Source: Brachyhypopomus gauderio
Lineage: Eukaryota; Chordata; Actinopteri; Gymnotiformes; Hypopomidae
Length of the DNA: 64,000 nucleotides
Direction: 5' to 3'
Assembly: GCF_052324685.1 (NCBI RefSeq)
Contig: NC_135213.1
Span: 3,497,646-3,561,645 of the forward strand
The notes under the pieces are model-generated. The model was not told where the DNA came from and did no database searches. It saw only the letters and a program-made list of their open reading frames with translations. The position numbers and the translations under genes are program-made. Positions 1 through 10,984 of the stretch are shown here, piece by piece; within the stretch, counting starts at the first letter, position 1; each line of letters starts with the position of its first letter.

Positions 1-531
1 TTAAGTGTCACCTGCCTCTTCATTGTTGCCATTTGGCCTGAGTCTTTGAGTTGTTTGCACCATGGACAATAAAGCTTTTAGTTTACAGCCTCTGCCTCCT
101 GCTGCCTCTATACCTGCATCATATATTATTTATTTAGTGTTTTGATTGACATTTTAAGCTTTTTATATAATGATTCTGTACTTTTTTAATAACGTGCAGC
201 TATTTCTGAAAAGGTACATACAACATACAACAAAATAATTTTATACTATTTATTTGTTTATTGACAGAATGTAAAGCCATACTGCATAAATTGGTGTATA
301 TATGGGTTTCAACCTTTTTGAATGCATAATCAGAATTACCTTTTTCACAGTAGAGCCAGTGTCTGTAAGAAACAATCAAAACTGTTAATGAACATGCATT
401 TATCCATACATTTATAAATACATTTTTCAATTTCCATTTCATACGTTTTATTCATGCAAAAGAAAATTTATCAGTTTAAACCGCAGTATCAGCAGTATAA
501 TAGTATAAACAGTATTTGCAGTATTATCTAC

Positions 532-1803
532 CTGTGTATTGTTTATTCTTCATGATGACTATAACAACAATGATAAGAACCACAATCACTCCACCAAACA
601 CCACCATCAGTGTGGGGAAGATGTCTGCAGAGCAGGGAGATATTTATAAAGCTGCACATTTCAAATTAACTTACATTTGATTCATATTTTATATTTTACA
701 TTTACATTTACATACATACAAAAAAGTATTAATATTAATACAATTACATTAATATAAGATTGAATGTCAATGCATAATCATCTTTAATCACAACAGCAGA
801 AGAATAACAAACTGTTGCAGAAGGAAGATAATTTTAAGATATTTTAAGATTTAATAATTTTAAGATAATTGCTTATTAAACTTATTAAGTTTAATAAGCA
901 ACAGAGAAACCAATCAGATGAAGAATGTCATAACCAACCTTGAGTACTGTGATCTGGAAGTGTTTCTTCTTGCTCTGAAAAAAGTATTAATATTAATACA
1001 ATTACATTAATATAATATTGAATGTCAATGCATAATCATCTTTTACTCTTTTACACAGAAACGTACCTCTCGCATGTAAATGTGTTGCATTACTGAAGTA
1101 AATGCTGTTACTCTGCCAAATGCCACAATAATACAGTCCTGAATCTGTGTGATTCACTCTAGTTATTGTCAGAGAGGAGTTCTGGGAGTTTACAAACATC
1201 ATAATATGATTATTCTGTTTAACAAAATTACAGGGGCTTATTGGAAAATACTTTTGATAAAATTGGCACTGAATTTGATCTGGCACAGAACTGTCTGTGT
1301 GTTTGAACCAGTATATGTAAGCTGGTTCCATCAGGTTATGCTGGTACCATAGAGTGACATTATCACCAGGTTCTGCCACCAATATTAAAGTGTCCAGAGA
1401 GCTCAGAGACACTGGGATAAAATCTGTAATCCAGAAAACACCACAAACAACACAAAAGGAACATAAACACCAACTGAGGGTATATAAAACAATATAGAAA
1501 TTGGTATAGAAAACATTCAGATTTAACCCTAGGGACTTTATATTAAAAAAAGGATATTTTGTAAATCTTTGACATTTGCATAAACTTTGCTCTTTCTGAT
1601 TAATAATGTAAACAAGGTTAGTATAACTTACCAACGCAATGGAAAAGGAGAATCAGAACATTATAAAATTACAAATATATTTTGTCATTTAAAATGTTAT
1701 ATTTTAAACTCTGTGATGAATAATGTAAGTAAGATTTGAATTACTTACTAACGCCATGGAAGAAGACAACCAGAACCGATATACAAATCATCGCTGCTGT
1801 CAT
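532..1803 (-). CDS. Ig-superfamily receptor A, single V-like domain, transmembrane (3' end not found)
   Basis: Four exons read in one frame on the minus strand: leader 1803-1749 (starts MTAAMICISV, hydrophobic), V-like domain 1423-1067, stalk 974-939, and transmembrane exon 624-532. All junctions are AG/GT and all introns are phase 1. The V domain carries GDNVTLW, the framework W of YWFKH, and DSGLYYC near its end, as in teleost leukocyte Ig receptors. The transmembrane exon has about 20 aliphatic residues followed by MKNKQY, so this is a type I membrane protein. No cytoplasmic tail exon was recognised between 1 and 531; it may lie outside the window. The usual first cysteine of the V fold is tyrosine here (LWYQH, against LWCQH-type in the paralogue at 33602-35391), while two other cysteines occur in the middle of the domain. 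The family is clear; the exact receptor class (NITR, CMRF35/CD300-like or other) is not. Confidence 0.75.
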
Positions 1804-1924
1804 TGTAGACACACTGGGAAAATGTGACTCTGCTTTATGTAGTTGGGGGTGTGGCTTATACACTGAAAGAAAACTTGTGAACTGCCATAATTTCACTATA
1901 AAATTAGAATTTGCCAGCACATAA

Positions 1925-1989
1925 ATAGGTACAGGTCAATCAGGGAAAAAGACAACATTTATTCATACAGTACCACATACGCTCTTGTA
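1925..1989. other. Short spacer upstream of Ig receptor A
   Basis: This AT-rich stretch lies between the leader exon of receptor A and the first retroelement sequence. It should include part of the receptor promoter, but I saw no clear TATA box or named factor site. Confidence 0.3.
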
Positions 1990-2870
1990 TATAAACTTTA
2001 TTGTCACAGGGACACCGCAGGAGAGGCCTGCTCGAGTGCCGGAGTTCCCACGACCCGGAGGGGATCACCGCCTCACCTGTCCCCACAATCCAGAAGGGGT
2101 CACCGTCGTCTCCTGTCTCTGCTGCCCATCAAAGGATTACTCCTGTCTTCCTTGTGACTATGCTGCCCACATGTGGGCCAAGGACTGATGACTGTTTTCC
2201 TCTTCTGTCTGTTGCCCATCCATGCCTGTATCCCCTTTGCTGCCCTGTTCTGTTCCATGTTTTTTGTTGGTCCCAGTCCCTGTTCATATCTCTGTTTGTG
2301 TCTGCGCACCCGTCCCTGTGTTTGTATCTGGTGCTGTGGTCCGTGCTCCTGTCCATGTGTTGGTTCCTCAAATCGTAACCCACCTTTTTCCCGTGCCTGT
2401 GACAATGATCCAACATGTGTTTGCCTCTGTTTTAGCCTTGTTTCTGGTCCCTGGCCCCTCCCCATGTCTGCTCCCAGCCTTGTTCCGTCCTGTCCCCCTA
2501 ATAGTAGTCCTTGCATGCCCCAGAGTGGCACGCTTTGAGGGGGGGTAATGTCATGTATGGATCCATTCCTGCTGTTAGTCCTGTCCATGTCTTCTGTTTA
2601 ACCTTGTCCGGATCTGTTCCCTAGTAAGTCCTGTCCATGTCTTCTTTTGTTTGTTGTCCTGTCTATCCCTCTGTCATGCCTCTCTCATTATTCGTCCAGC
2701 CTTGTCTTGTTTGATTCCTCTGTAGTCAGTATTTAAAAGGCCCACGTCTGCCCTGTTCCCTTCTCGGTTGTTCCATGTGTGTGGGTTCAGTTAGTCTGCG
2801 GTATGTTTCCCTGTTTTCGGTTTCCATGTTCCATGTGGGCTGGCCAGAACAGAGATTACTGGCTGTTTAG
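1990..2870 (+). mobile_element. LTR retroelement fragment: 3' internal end plus partial LTR
   Basis: The plus strand holds the 3' end of an internal region rich in Pro/Val/Cys codons. It ends in a G-rich polypurine tract at about 2536-2548, directly followed by TGTCATG at 2549, the expected start of a 3' LTR. A TATA-like TATTTAAAAGG lies at about 2730, where a U3/R promoter would be. The internal sequence resembles the minus-strand interior of the element at 3988-6248: both end in an R-S/A-G-T/A-L/R-type peptide just before the polypurine tract. No protease, reverse transcriptase or integrase is present. The LTR breaks off near 2870, where LINE sequence begins. Confidence 0.55.
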
Positions 2871-2878
2871 TAGCCTGG

Positions 2879-3560
2879 TCACACGGGGAAAGGCACTGTT
2901 TCTGAGCCAACTGTTTCTGGCTTTAATGCTTCTGAGCCTCCTACCACTCGGCAGCTGAGGGAACAGACAGTGGCTAGGATGGGGGGGTCCTTCATGATCC
3001 TTCTGGATTTCCTCAGACAGCGGCTGGTGTATAAATTCAGAAGATTAGGGAGCTGAACCCTGGTGATGGACTGTGCTGTTCGTACTGATCTCTGTAGAGA
3101 TTTCCTCTCAAGAACAGAGCAGTTCCTGTACCGGGTGGTAATGCTGCCCATCAGGATGCTTTCCACAGTGCATGTGTAGAAAGTCTTGAGGATGGTGGGC
3201 TTCAGATCAAACCTCCTCAGCCTTCTGAAGAAGTAGAGGAGCTGGTGGGCCTTCTTTACTATCTGTGTGGTGTGCGCTGCTCATGTAAGGTCTTTGCTGA
3301 TGTTAACACCCAGAAACTTAAAGCTGCTCACCCTCTCTACCAAAGTCCCATTGATAATAATCGATGGGTGTACTCTCTCTCGCCTCCTGAAGTCCACGAT
3401 CAGTTCCTTGGTCTTACTGACATTTAGAGAAAGGTTATTCTCCTGGCACCAATTTTCCAGGATTTATTACCTCCTTCCTGTAGGCCAATTCATCATTAAA
3501 GATCAGGCCCACAACTGTTGTTATCAGCAAACTTTATGATGATGTTGGAGCTATGTCTAG
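2879..3560 (-). mobile_element. Non-LTR retrotransposon fragment, C-terminal part of reverse transcriptase ORF
   Basis: On the minus strand several frames together give the C-terminal third of a fish LINE protein. Recognisable pieces are FNDELAY, STPI, the LLYFLRRLRRF-type basic stretch, and then the 95-aa open stretch 3166-2879 (MESILMGSITTRYRN, RSVRTAQSITRV, CSLSCRVVGGSEAL). Frameshifts and stops break the reading, so it is a dead copy. The clade (L2, Rex1 or similar) cannot be fixed by eye. DNA from 3560 to about 3980 gives no clear protein and may be more of the same element. Confidence 0.6.
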
Positions 3561-3987
3561 CAGTGCAGTCAGTATTGATGAGGCAGTGATTTCCATCATA
3601 TTCAACAGTGATGATATTCAGTACTGCATTCAGACAGACCAACATATCACTGTGCAACACATACAGGAGCTCCTGTACTCCTATGACAGGAGTAACAGGG
3701 TGTGAGATTAGATTAATTACCTTCCCACTCTGTGGTCTATTCCTCAGGAAGTTTCAAATCCAGTGGCTTATGGTTGGGTTAGTGTTCATGTCTAAGAATG
3801 TGGTGAAAAGTTTTAGTGGGTTGATGGATAAAAACCTGAACTGAAAGCATGTGTAGATGTTTGGTGATTCCGGGTGTTGGAATTTGATTCCAGGATTTGA
3901 TTCCAAGGTTTAGATATAGATATACAGATATAGATATAGATGTGCTGAAGACTGATCATGGTTCCTTTGACTACAGGGGATGTTGGG

Positions 3988-4392
3988 TGTAACGCAGCTC
4001 GCCCTGCAGAGCGAGGAGACGGACACAAATGCTGAGTAGAGTGAGATTTATTACAGGGAATTCCATAGACGTTGGCATAAGTACGTGCACAGGTCATAAC
4101 GGGTAGGCAGTCCGAACGGGAGAGGTGAACAGGCATGACGAACAACAACAAGGACAACTCAAAGACCAGGCAGGATCAAACGGTGATCGCGACATGGGAA
4201 ATACAGGGACTATAAATACATGGCACTAAACAAGACACAGGTGATCACACTGACAACACGGGTGTGGCAGACAGATGGAAACCAGGGCAACAGACAAGCC
4301 GGGCGGGAATAATGGGCAAGGAACAACACAGACACAAGGAACAGGGACACCAGAGTGATAGCTAAGAGAGGGGGGCGTAGCCCTACGTGACA
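3988..4392 (-). repeat. 3' LTR of the 3988-6248 element
   Basis: This copy is about 405 bp, from TGTAACGC to ACGTGACA on the plus strand. It matches 5801-6248 over both ends, including the GGACACAAATGCTGAG and GCGTAGCCCTACGTGA blocks, with some internal deletion relative to that copy. Confidence 0.8.
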
Positions 4393-4752
4393 GCACCCCC
4401 CCTCTAAGCGTGCCACTCCGGGGCACGCAAAGGCAGACAGGACAGAAAAACTGACTAGGACAGGACAGGGAACCACGGGGCATGGCGAGAGACAGAAACA
4501 GCAGACATGGGACAGGACACTACAGGACAGACTGGAGGGACAGGACCGGGCAAAGCAGGACAAGGAGACTGAGGCAGGGCAGAGACAGGAGACACGGAGA
4601 ATGGCCAAGAGCTGGGCTGGGACAGGGCATGACAGGGGAGACAAGAAGACTGGTCAGAGCCAGGGCGAGGCACAGCAGCAGGGCTGGATGGGAACGGATC
4701 GGGAACAGACGAGGGAGTGGGGCCAGGCAAAGGGGCAGAGGCAAACACAGAG

Positions 4753-5733
4753 TTAACTATACTCAGGACGACAGACACAGACACAGGAACAAAGCGTGTC
4801 ACAATCTGGGGGACAGACATGGAGACAGGAACAGAGACAACACCACCGGATACTGACACAGGAACAGGTACACAGACTCGGGCAGACACAACCACGGGGA
4901 CAGGAACCAATACAAAACCAGGGATAGGACATTGAGTCCATGCCCACTAGAGGGCAACAAAGTCTCCGGTGGAATGGGACGAACGAGGACTGGCTGACGG
5001 GCTGCGGGAACAGGTGGCGACCCCTTCTGGGTCTCAAGAACTGGAGCTTGCGTGGATGATCCCCTCCGGGTTGCAGAAACCGGCCGCTGAGGCGAGGAGA
5101 CATTCTCGGGGGGCGGAGCCGCCAAGCCAACATCCTCGGGGGGCGGGACCACCGGGCTGACATCCTCGGGGTGCCGAGCCAGCCACTCATGTGGAGAGTG
5201 GCTACTACTCCCCCCAAAAAATTCCTTGGGGTCTTTAGGGGAGAAGCTGGCAGGATCAGTGGAGGGAGGTCTACTTCCAGGCAGGTGTTGACCTCATGAT
5301 CCGCTGTGGTGGCGGGGTTCTGATTCGGGGGCGTGGTCTTCCTTCTTCCCTGGTCTGGTCTGCGCCTGGAAGAACATACAGATACAACCGCTTCTCGGTG
5401 GCTTTCATTGTGACTCCGCCTTATCGGAGGCATTGGGAGTTCATAATGGCTTTTGAAAGCCAACCGAGAGCCAAGCCAACGCTCGTCTGCATATTCATTC
5501 CGCCTGCCCGAATCTTGCACTACAGGTTGCTCTTCCCTATAGTGTTTACCAAGTCGGGCAGACACATAGCGCTTATCAGGGAGCTCATCGTTAAAGCTAG
5601 GAACTGAAAGTAACTGAGCTTTGTTTTTACAGCGACGAGACTCTCTTTTACCCACAGTGCAAGGGGAATTCCTGTCTCTGGTTCGTTCGCACTGTAGTAT
5701 CGGAGAGTCAAACCGAATTGAACCAGCCAACAA
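4753..5733 (-). CDS. Uncharacterised 326-aa open frame inside the short LTR element
   Basis: This is the longest open frame in the interior. I recognise no gag, protease, reverse transcriptase or integrase motif. The first half is polar and basic (DRNSPCTVGKRESRR, HREAVVSVCSSRRRPD); the middle is Pro/Arg-rich with repeated RPPRM units; the C-terminal part is Cys-rich. The frame continues the interior toward the polypurine tract but ends before it. It could be a degraded gag-like leader, or an open frame that is chance in GC-rich repetitive sequence. There is no host-gene evidence: no introns, and it is wholly inside the element. Confidence 0.35.
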   Translation of the reverse strand: MLAGSIRFDSPILQCERTRDRNSPCTVGKRESRRCKNKAQLLSVPSFNDELPDKRYVSARLGKHYREEQPVVQDSGRRNEYADERWLGSRLAFKSHYELPMPPIRRSHNESHREAVVSVCSSRRRPDQGRRKTTPPNQNPATTADHEVNTCLEVDLPPLILPASPLKTPRNFLGGVVATLHMSGWLGTPRMSARWSRPPRMLAWRLRPPRMSPRLSGRFLQPGGDHPRKLQFLRPRRGRHLFPQPVSQSSFVPFHRRLCCPLVGMDSMSYPWFCIGSCPRGCVCPSLCTCSCVSIRWCCLCSCLHVCPPDCDTLCSCVCVCRPEYS

Positions 5734-5800
5734 CTCATTACAGCGATTGAACTTACCAGAGTCTCGCTCCCTCGCTGTGTCCTTGTAAGGTCAGTTATTC

Positions 5801-6248
5801 TGTAACGCAACTCGCGCTGCGGAGCAAGAACGCGGACACAAATGCTGAGGAGAGCGAGATTTAATAGAGAGAATTCCATAGTCAAAGTCATACAAACAGG
5901 CAGGGGTCATAACGGGAGAGCCATCCAAGTTTGACATATACAAAGGCTTAACAAATCAGACAGAGAAAAAAACAACAGAGACAATAAATATCGGGAACTG
6001 AAGTCACAAGGCACATGAATCCACAATAGAACGAATAACCGACCAGGGGCTAGGAAAACACAGGGACTATAAGTACACAGAACTAACAAGACACTGGTGA
6101 TCACACTGACAACACGGGTGTGGCAGACAGACGGAAACCAGGGCAACAGACAAGCAGGGCAGGACTAACGGGCAAGGAACAACACAGACACGAGGAACAG
6201 GGACACTGGAGTGACAGCTAGGAGAGGGAGGCGTAGCCCTATGTGACA
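5801..6248 (-). repeat. 5' LTR of the 3988-6248 element
   Basis: This 448-bp copy runs from TGTAACGCAACTC to CTATGTGACA. The last plus-strand bases carry CTATG where the sister LTR has CTACG, a CpG-to-TpG change. TTGGG follows directly. Confidence 0.8.
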
Positions 6249-6315
6249 TTGGGAAGGAGAATAATCCAGTCAGAGGGGTTCTAGAAGGGTACTAAACTGT
6301 TTACTTCAGCTGAAC

Positions 6316-6973
6316 TGTCTTAGAAATTCTGAAACCCTTCAATGGTGAGTACAAAATAAGTCAGAAGCAGTTGGGTTAGATAATAAGTACAATGATTTAT
6401 TTAAACATAGACATAGATTAAACCCTTGAGATCTCCGTTACAAACACCCACGTGTCAGTCACAGAGAGAGCTCCGAGACTCCCGTTACAACCGCACAGGG
6501 CGGTTGCACAGAGAGCCCCCCTCCCAGTCCAAACTCTCATCTTTTATACTTTAATCATCAATACACACGGTGTCCACGAGGCGAACACGAGGTGATTAAC
6601 GAAATATGATTGGACAATACGTGACATAGTTAGCACTGATTTGACAGATGCATATTAGCCTCTCCCCCTGCATGCCCCCTCCACGCTCAGCATCCTCGTG
6701 ATGGCGTGGCAGACTTTGTGTCGCCGTACTGCCGTCCAAGCTGAGATTATGCGTCTCCAGCGAGGTCAGTTTAGGAACACCAGAGGAACATCAGATTAAA
6801 TGTCCCAGACAGGGCACACATACACATCTGAGGCCTACTGAAGCCACGAGGATGGCCCCAGCGCCATGATTTAACACACGTATATGTAAAAGATCTCTAA
6901 CACATATACCTAATGTGTTTAATGTATTCTAAGAAAGCCTGACACAAATGGAAATCATCAAATTTCCACCACA
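6316..6973 (-). repeat. 3' LTR of young retrovirus-like element
   Basis: This 658-bp LTR matches 8321-8977 almost exactly. On the minus strand TATAAAAG (6541-6548) is followed about 140 bases later by AATAAA (around 6398-6403), a normal U3-R-U5 arrangement. Confidence 0.85.
6541..6548 (-). promoter_or_regulatory. TATA box in retrovirus-like LTR
   Basis: TATAAAAG reads on the minus strand upstream of the polyadenylation signal within the LTR. The same box is in the sister LTR at 8545-8552. Confidence 0.6.
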
Positions 6974-8320
6974 ATTCCCTCCTTTTTGTCCTTTATGGAC
7001 AAATTACATCGACTACAGATCACTCCAGTACAGGCTTTCGATACTCATCAGTGACTACTCACGAGAAATATGATTTCAGGAAATACATGAAAGCAATTGA
7101 ATCAACATCAGTTAGCAGATTGGTGATCTTGACATCTGTCATCATCGCAAGGTCCTCAGGTGTAATCGCTGTGCCTGCCGCCTGCAAGACACATCTCCTC
7201 AGGAGAGACATTAGTCAAGATACACAGAATAAAATCAACCACAATCATTAGGGTACACACAGTCGCCAGCCAGGTTCCCCAAACCTTCTTGTTTACCTGC
7301 TCTTCTCTCCTGGGGAGGTGCCACCACCCCCCACAGGATGAGCAAGAGCATAGGGTTCATGGTGGGTGATCGTTGACCTTTCTTGACAGCTGTTGTGATC
7401 GTAGTGCGGGCCCGACTACCCGATCTGCACTCCCGCCCACTCAGCTGAGGCGCCCGAACACCCTCCTTTCACCCTATAGGAGCTGGGATGCATCAGGCTG
7501 CTCTTTATCTGCTCAGGACTCGAACCTTCTTGCAGTGAACAGCCTGTCTGCTCAGGACTCGAACCTTCCCATGGACTCAAAGGCAAACCAAACCTGTGAG
7601 TCTGCATGTACCAGTACAGAAAACAAGGCATTAGCCAAATCAACGACTGAAAACCACTTACTGTCAGGTGGGACCTGTAATAGAACTGTATGTGGATCAA
7701 GCCCCAAAGACTGGTCGTATCCCCTTGAGCGCCTTTCGCTTCAAGGGATACTGTGGTTTACGAGGCCCGAAGTCCGACTTAGGTGCGATTCTCACAGACT
7801 CACATCCCATGATGAAGCCCGCATCACACCCACCCTGGGACCACAGCGCCTCAAGGACCTGCTCCAGTCTGACACACACACCCACTATCTTTGGACAATG
7901 GAATGTTGGCAGCTTGCCCAGATACAGCTCTACCCCCCCTTCTCACCCTGACTACCCAGTTCAGTGGTTTAGAGCCTGACTCTCACTCTCCCTGATACTC
8001 TGGTCCTCGACTCCCAGCCGAGGGTGAAACACTTAATCACTCAGTTACCCCGCCCGATAACCACTACAGTGTATACACGCACCAAGAGAGAAGTCACAAC
8101 CTCTGCAATAAGCTTATATCAACACTTTGTACTCACCAGGGTTTAGTTAACTTAAATGTTCGTCTGTTCCTGGGAAAACTCCGACGCCGAGGAGGCACAC
8201 ACACCTGCGAGTCCCGCTCAACGGAATTTGTTGTTGACTGACTCAAGCAAGGCCTTCAGGCTTAGTCTCCACCTCAGGTGTGCCGTCCTCAGTCGTGGAG
8301 TCCCATCTGGGGTGCCAAAA

Positions 8321-8977
8321 TGTCTTAGAAATTCTGAAACCCTTCAATGGTGAGTACAAACTAAGTCAGAAGCAGTTGGGTTAGATAATAAGTACAATGA
8401 TTTATTTAAACATAGACATAGATTAAACCCTTGAGATCTCCGTTACAAACACCCACGTGTCAGTCACAGAGAGAGCTCCGAGACTCCGTTACAACCGCAC
8501 AGGGCGGTTGCACAGAGAGCCCCCCTCCCAGTCCAAACTCTCATCTTTTATACTTTAATCATCAATACACACGGTGTCCACGAGGCGAACACGAGGTGAT
8601 TAACGAAATATGATTGGACAATACGTGACATAGTTAGCACTGATTTGACAGATGCATATTAGCCTCTCCCCCTGCATGCCCCCTCCACGCTCAGCATCCT
8701 CGTGATGGCGTGGCAGACTTTGTGTCGCCGTACTGCCGTCCAAGCTGAGATTATGCGTCTCCAGCGAGGTCAGTTTAGGAACACCAGAGGAACATCAGAT
8801 TAAATGTCCCAGACAGGGCACACATACACATCTGAGGCCTACTGAAGCCACGAGGATGGCCCCAGCGCCATGATTTAACACACGTATATGTAAAAGATCT
8901 CTAACACATATACCTAATGTGTTTAATGTATTCTAAGAAAGCCTGACACAAATGGAAATCATCAAATTTCCACCACA
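8321..8977 (-). repeat. 5' LTR of young retrovirus-like element
   Basis: This 657-bp LTR carries the same TATAAAAG (8545-8552, minus) and AATAAA signals. It is the promoter copy for minus-strand transcription into the interior at 8320-6974. Confidence 0.85.
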
Positions 8978-8981
8978 GAAC

Positions 8982-10820
8982 ACAAAACAAACTGGGACTA
9001 CAACAATATAGTTCCTTATATGGGGTTGCCATGGTGGAGAGTTATACAAAATAGAAAAAAAGTCTAGAGCAGTAATGCAAATTAGTTTAGATCACTGTCA
9101 TTCTCTTTTATGTGTTTAAAATGAAGAAACTGACTAAACCATGTTGTGCCCCTTAGTTTATATATATGCACTGGGAAACTGACACCCTGAAATCGTCCTT
9201 CAAAATGAAGTGTTTCCTTGTGAGCTTACACAGTAACCAGTGCAATAGTCATATCAGAACTATGAAGATCACCTTAAGCAAAGGAGGAAAAGACGTTCAT
9301 GTGGTTTTGCTGCAGTGAGGGCTGTTGGCTGTCTTGTGGTCAGAAAAAAAACTGGGTTAGCAATGGTATGTATGCACAGATAGTTGCAAACATACTTATA
9401 TAAATACATAAATACCTGCACCTTATACAATACATATAATTTCATGTTCTGTTCAGTATGACTTCACTCACCTTTCTGCTGAACTGTACCACTAAACATG
9501 AGTGTGCATAAATCCAACATTCAGGTGTTGTGTCCTCTTTTTCCATCTCCAGTATATAATCTGCCCTCTTCTTTTTGAGTCTGTGCTCAAACCCAGGTAA
9601 CCTGTTAGGTGTTCTCCCTACTTTAACTTCTTAGGAAGAAGAGCTCCAAAATCTTGTTTAACTCTGATTGTGTCATGTAGGAGAATTTCTGTTGTTTTGG
9701 TGGTACCTCAAAGGCTGCAATTTAGATTAATCCAGAAACACTTTATGCTGATTTTACTATGAATGAGATCAGGCCAGTATTAACACTGATCTATGCTAAG
9801 GAGATGGCGTTAGATTTTACAGGGCAAAATAACAGCTTGTTATCAACCAATTAAACCACCCTGCAACCATCTGGGATACCATTACAACTGTTTAACAATC
9901 ACCTAGTTACAGCATATCAGCCAATAACATTGTTATAGCAACCACTTGGAGTACCATAGACACCAACTGATTTTCACTTTGTGCAAATCACTCTGCAGGT
10001 TCCTCAGGAAATGCACATTTCTAGTTACTCTTTATTATCCTTAGTACTGGTGTCAACCATCCACTGCATGTCTACCCTATATAACTGTGTACTTGACAGA
10101 TAATAACCTTGACCTTGAACCTAATACTCAGTGTTAGCAGAAGACCTGTATATTCACCTTCTGAAACATTTTGTACAGCATGGCCAAAACTAATTATACA
10201 AATACATATAAATAAAATGTGTTTGTAAAGTTTGCATGAATGGCTATCATATGAAACAGCAATCATGGATGTATTTGTCACTGCCTGCAGAAGGTAACGT
10301 TGAAATGTGGCAAAGGGTCTCAAAATAGCTGTAGGTCAGAGATGTTGGACTGGTGAACACATTTCTCTGCTAAAGGTTGTGTGGTTAGGCTGCATAAAAC
10401 ACTAATAATAACAAGAGAATATACAAGGTCTCATCAGGGTGCAGGATGTAATTCAGCTGAATGGTTTAGTTAGATTCTGACTGTGATGTGATGCTCATAA
10501 AATGGCACATGTGCAGTTAGTGGACCAAAGCCAAACACAGAATACTTTGTTTTTTTGTTTGTTTTTTAATCATCAAAACTATGTATTGCTTCATACAGAT
10601 TTACAGAATAATCACATGCTTGTTTTAAAGAGCAACGGTGGCTGGTACAAACTGTGTGAAACAGGCTGGTGGTCAGATGCTGTTAACCGCTGGGTTAGTG
10701 CTGGTCTGTTAACCGCTGGGTTAGTGCTTGTCTGATGCTGCCTGCACATGCTGTGTTTGCTCAATGTGGTTTACAAGCAGCAAACTGTGAAAAGCTGCAG
10801 GTGAACAGAACAGATGTGCG

Positions 10821-10851
<31 letters not shown>

Positions 10852-10980
10852 ACACATTCAGAATAGATGTACACAACCACAAGCATGCTGTACATATACA
10901 AGCACATGCAAATGTACAACACACTCAAACAGATGGGTTTGTACAGGTGTACAATAAATAGAGTGACAGTATACAAATGT
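8982..10980. other. No gene seen
   Basis: About 2 kb of AT-rich DNA with no convincing coding exon, transposon end or RNA gene. It contains a tandem duplication of about 25 bp around 10682-10734 (TTAACCGCTGGGTTAGTGCT twice) and a CA microsatellite. Confidence 0.5.
10820..10856. repeat. (CA)n microsatellite
   Basis: An uninterrupted CA run, with one ATA interruption near its right end. Confidence 0.95.
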
Positions 10981-10984
10981 TCAT

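Larger units (their letters stand above)
3988..6248 (-). mobile_element. Short LTR retroelement with direct LTRs and 5-bp target duplication
   Basis: Two related LTRs, 3988-4392 and 5801-6248, lie in the same orientation around about 1.4 kb of interior. Both start TGTAACGC and end GTGACA on the plus strand. The direct repeat TTGGG lies immediately outside each end (3983-3987 and 6249-6253), which shows this is one insertion. Orientation is minus: AATAAA-type signals (seen as TTTATTA) sit in the LTR on that strand, and a run of purines on the minus strand abuts the LTR at 4392, as expected of a polypurine tract. The interior is far too short for gag-pol, so it is either a deletion derivative or a non-autonomous family. 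Solo copies occur at 26032-26476 and 55159-55624. Confidence 0.85.
6316..8977 (-). mobile_element. Young endogenous-retrovirus-like LTR element, interior mostly deleted
   Basis: Direct LTRs at 6316-6973 and 8321-8977 begin TGTCTTAG and end CCACCACA. They differ by only one substitution and one base of length as far as I can see by eye. The 4-bp duplication GAAC flanks the whole element (6312-6315 and 8978-8981). Minus orientation follows from three signals: a purine tract ending next to the LTR at 6974-6992, a primer-binding-site-like sequence reading TGGCACCCC on the minus strand next to the LTR at 8320, and a TATA box plus AATAAA in each LTR on that strand. The 1.35-kb interior carries no reverse transcriptase. 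A short hydrophobic segment read on the minus strand near 7200-7320 could be the end of an envelope remnant, but this is weak. Confidence 0.85.

Noticed and set aside
200..442. 80-codon minus-strand frame considered as the tail exon of receptor A
   Set aside because: No acceptor in the right phase and no tyrosine-motif or basic tail character; the composition is that of AT-rich intron.
2001..2588. Overlapping 100-160-codon frames on both strands
   Set aside because: GC-rich retroelement interior followed by an LTR; the frames are Pro/Val/Cys-biased shadows without known motifs.
7373..7951. 192-codon plus-strand frame inside the retrovirus-like element
   Set aside because: The element is oriented minus by its promoter, polypurine tract and primer site, so this is antisense; no domain recognised.
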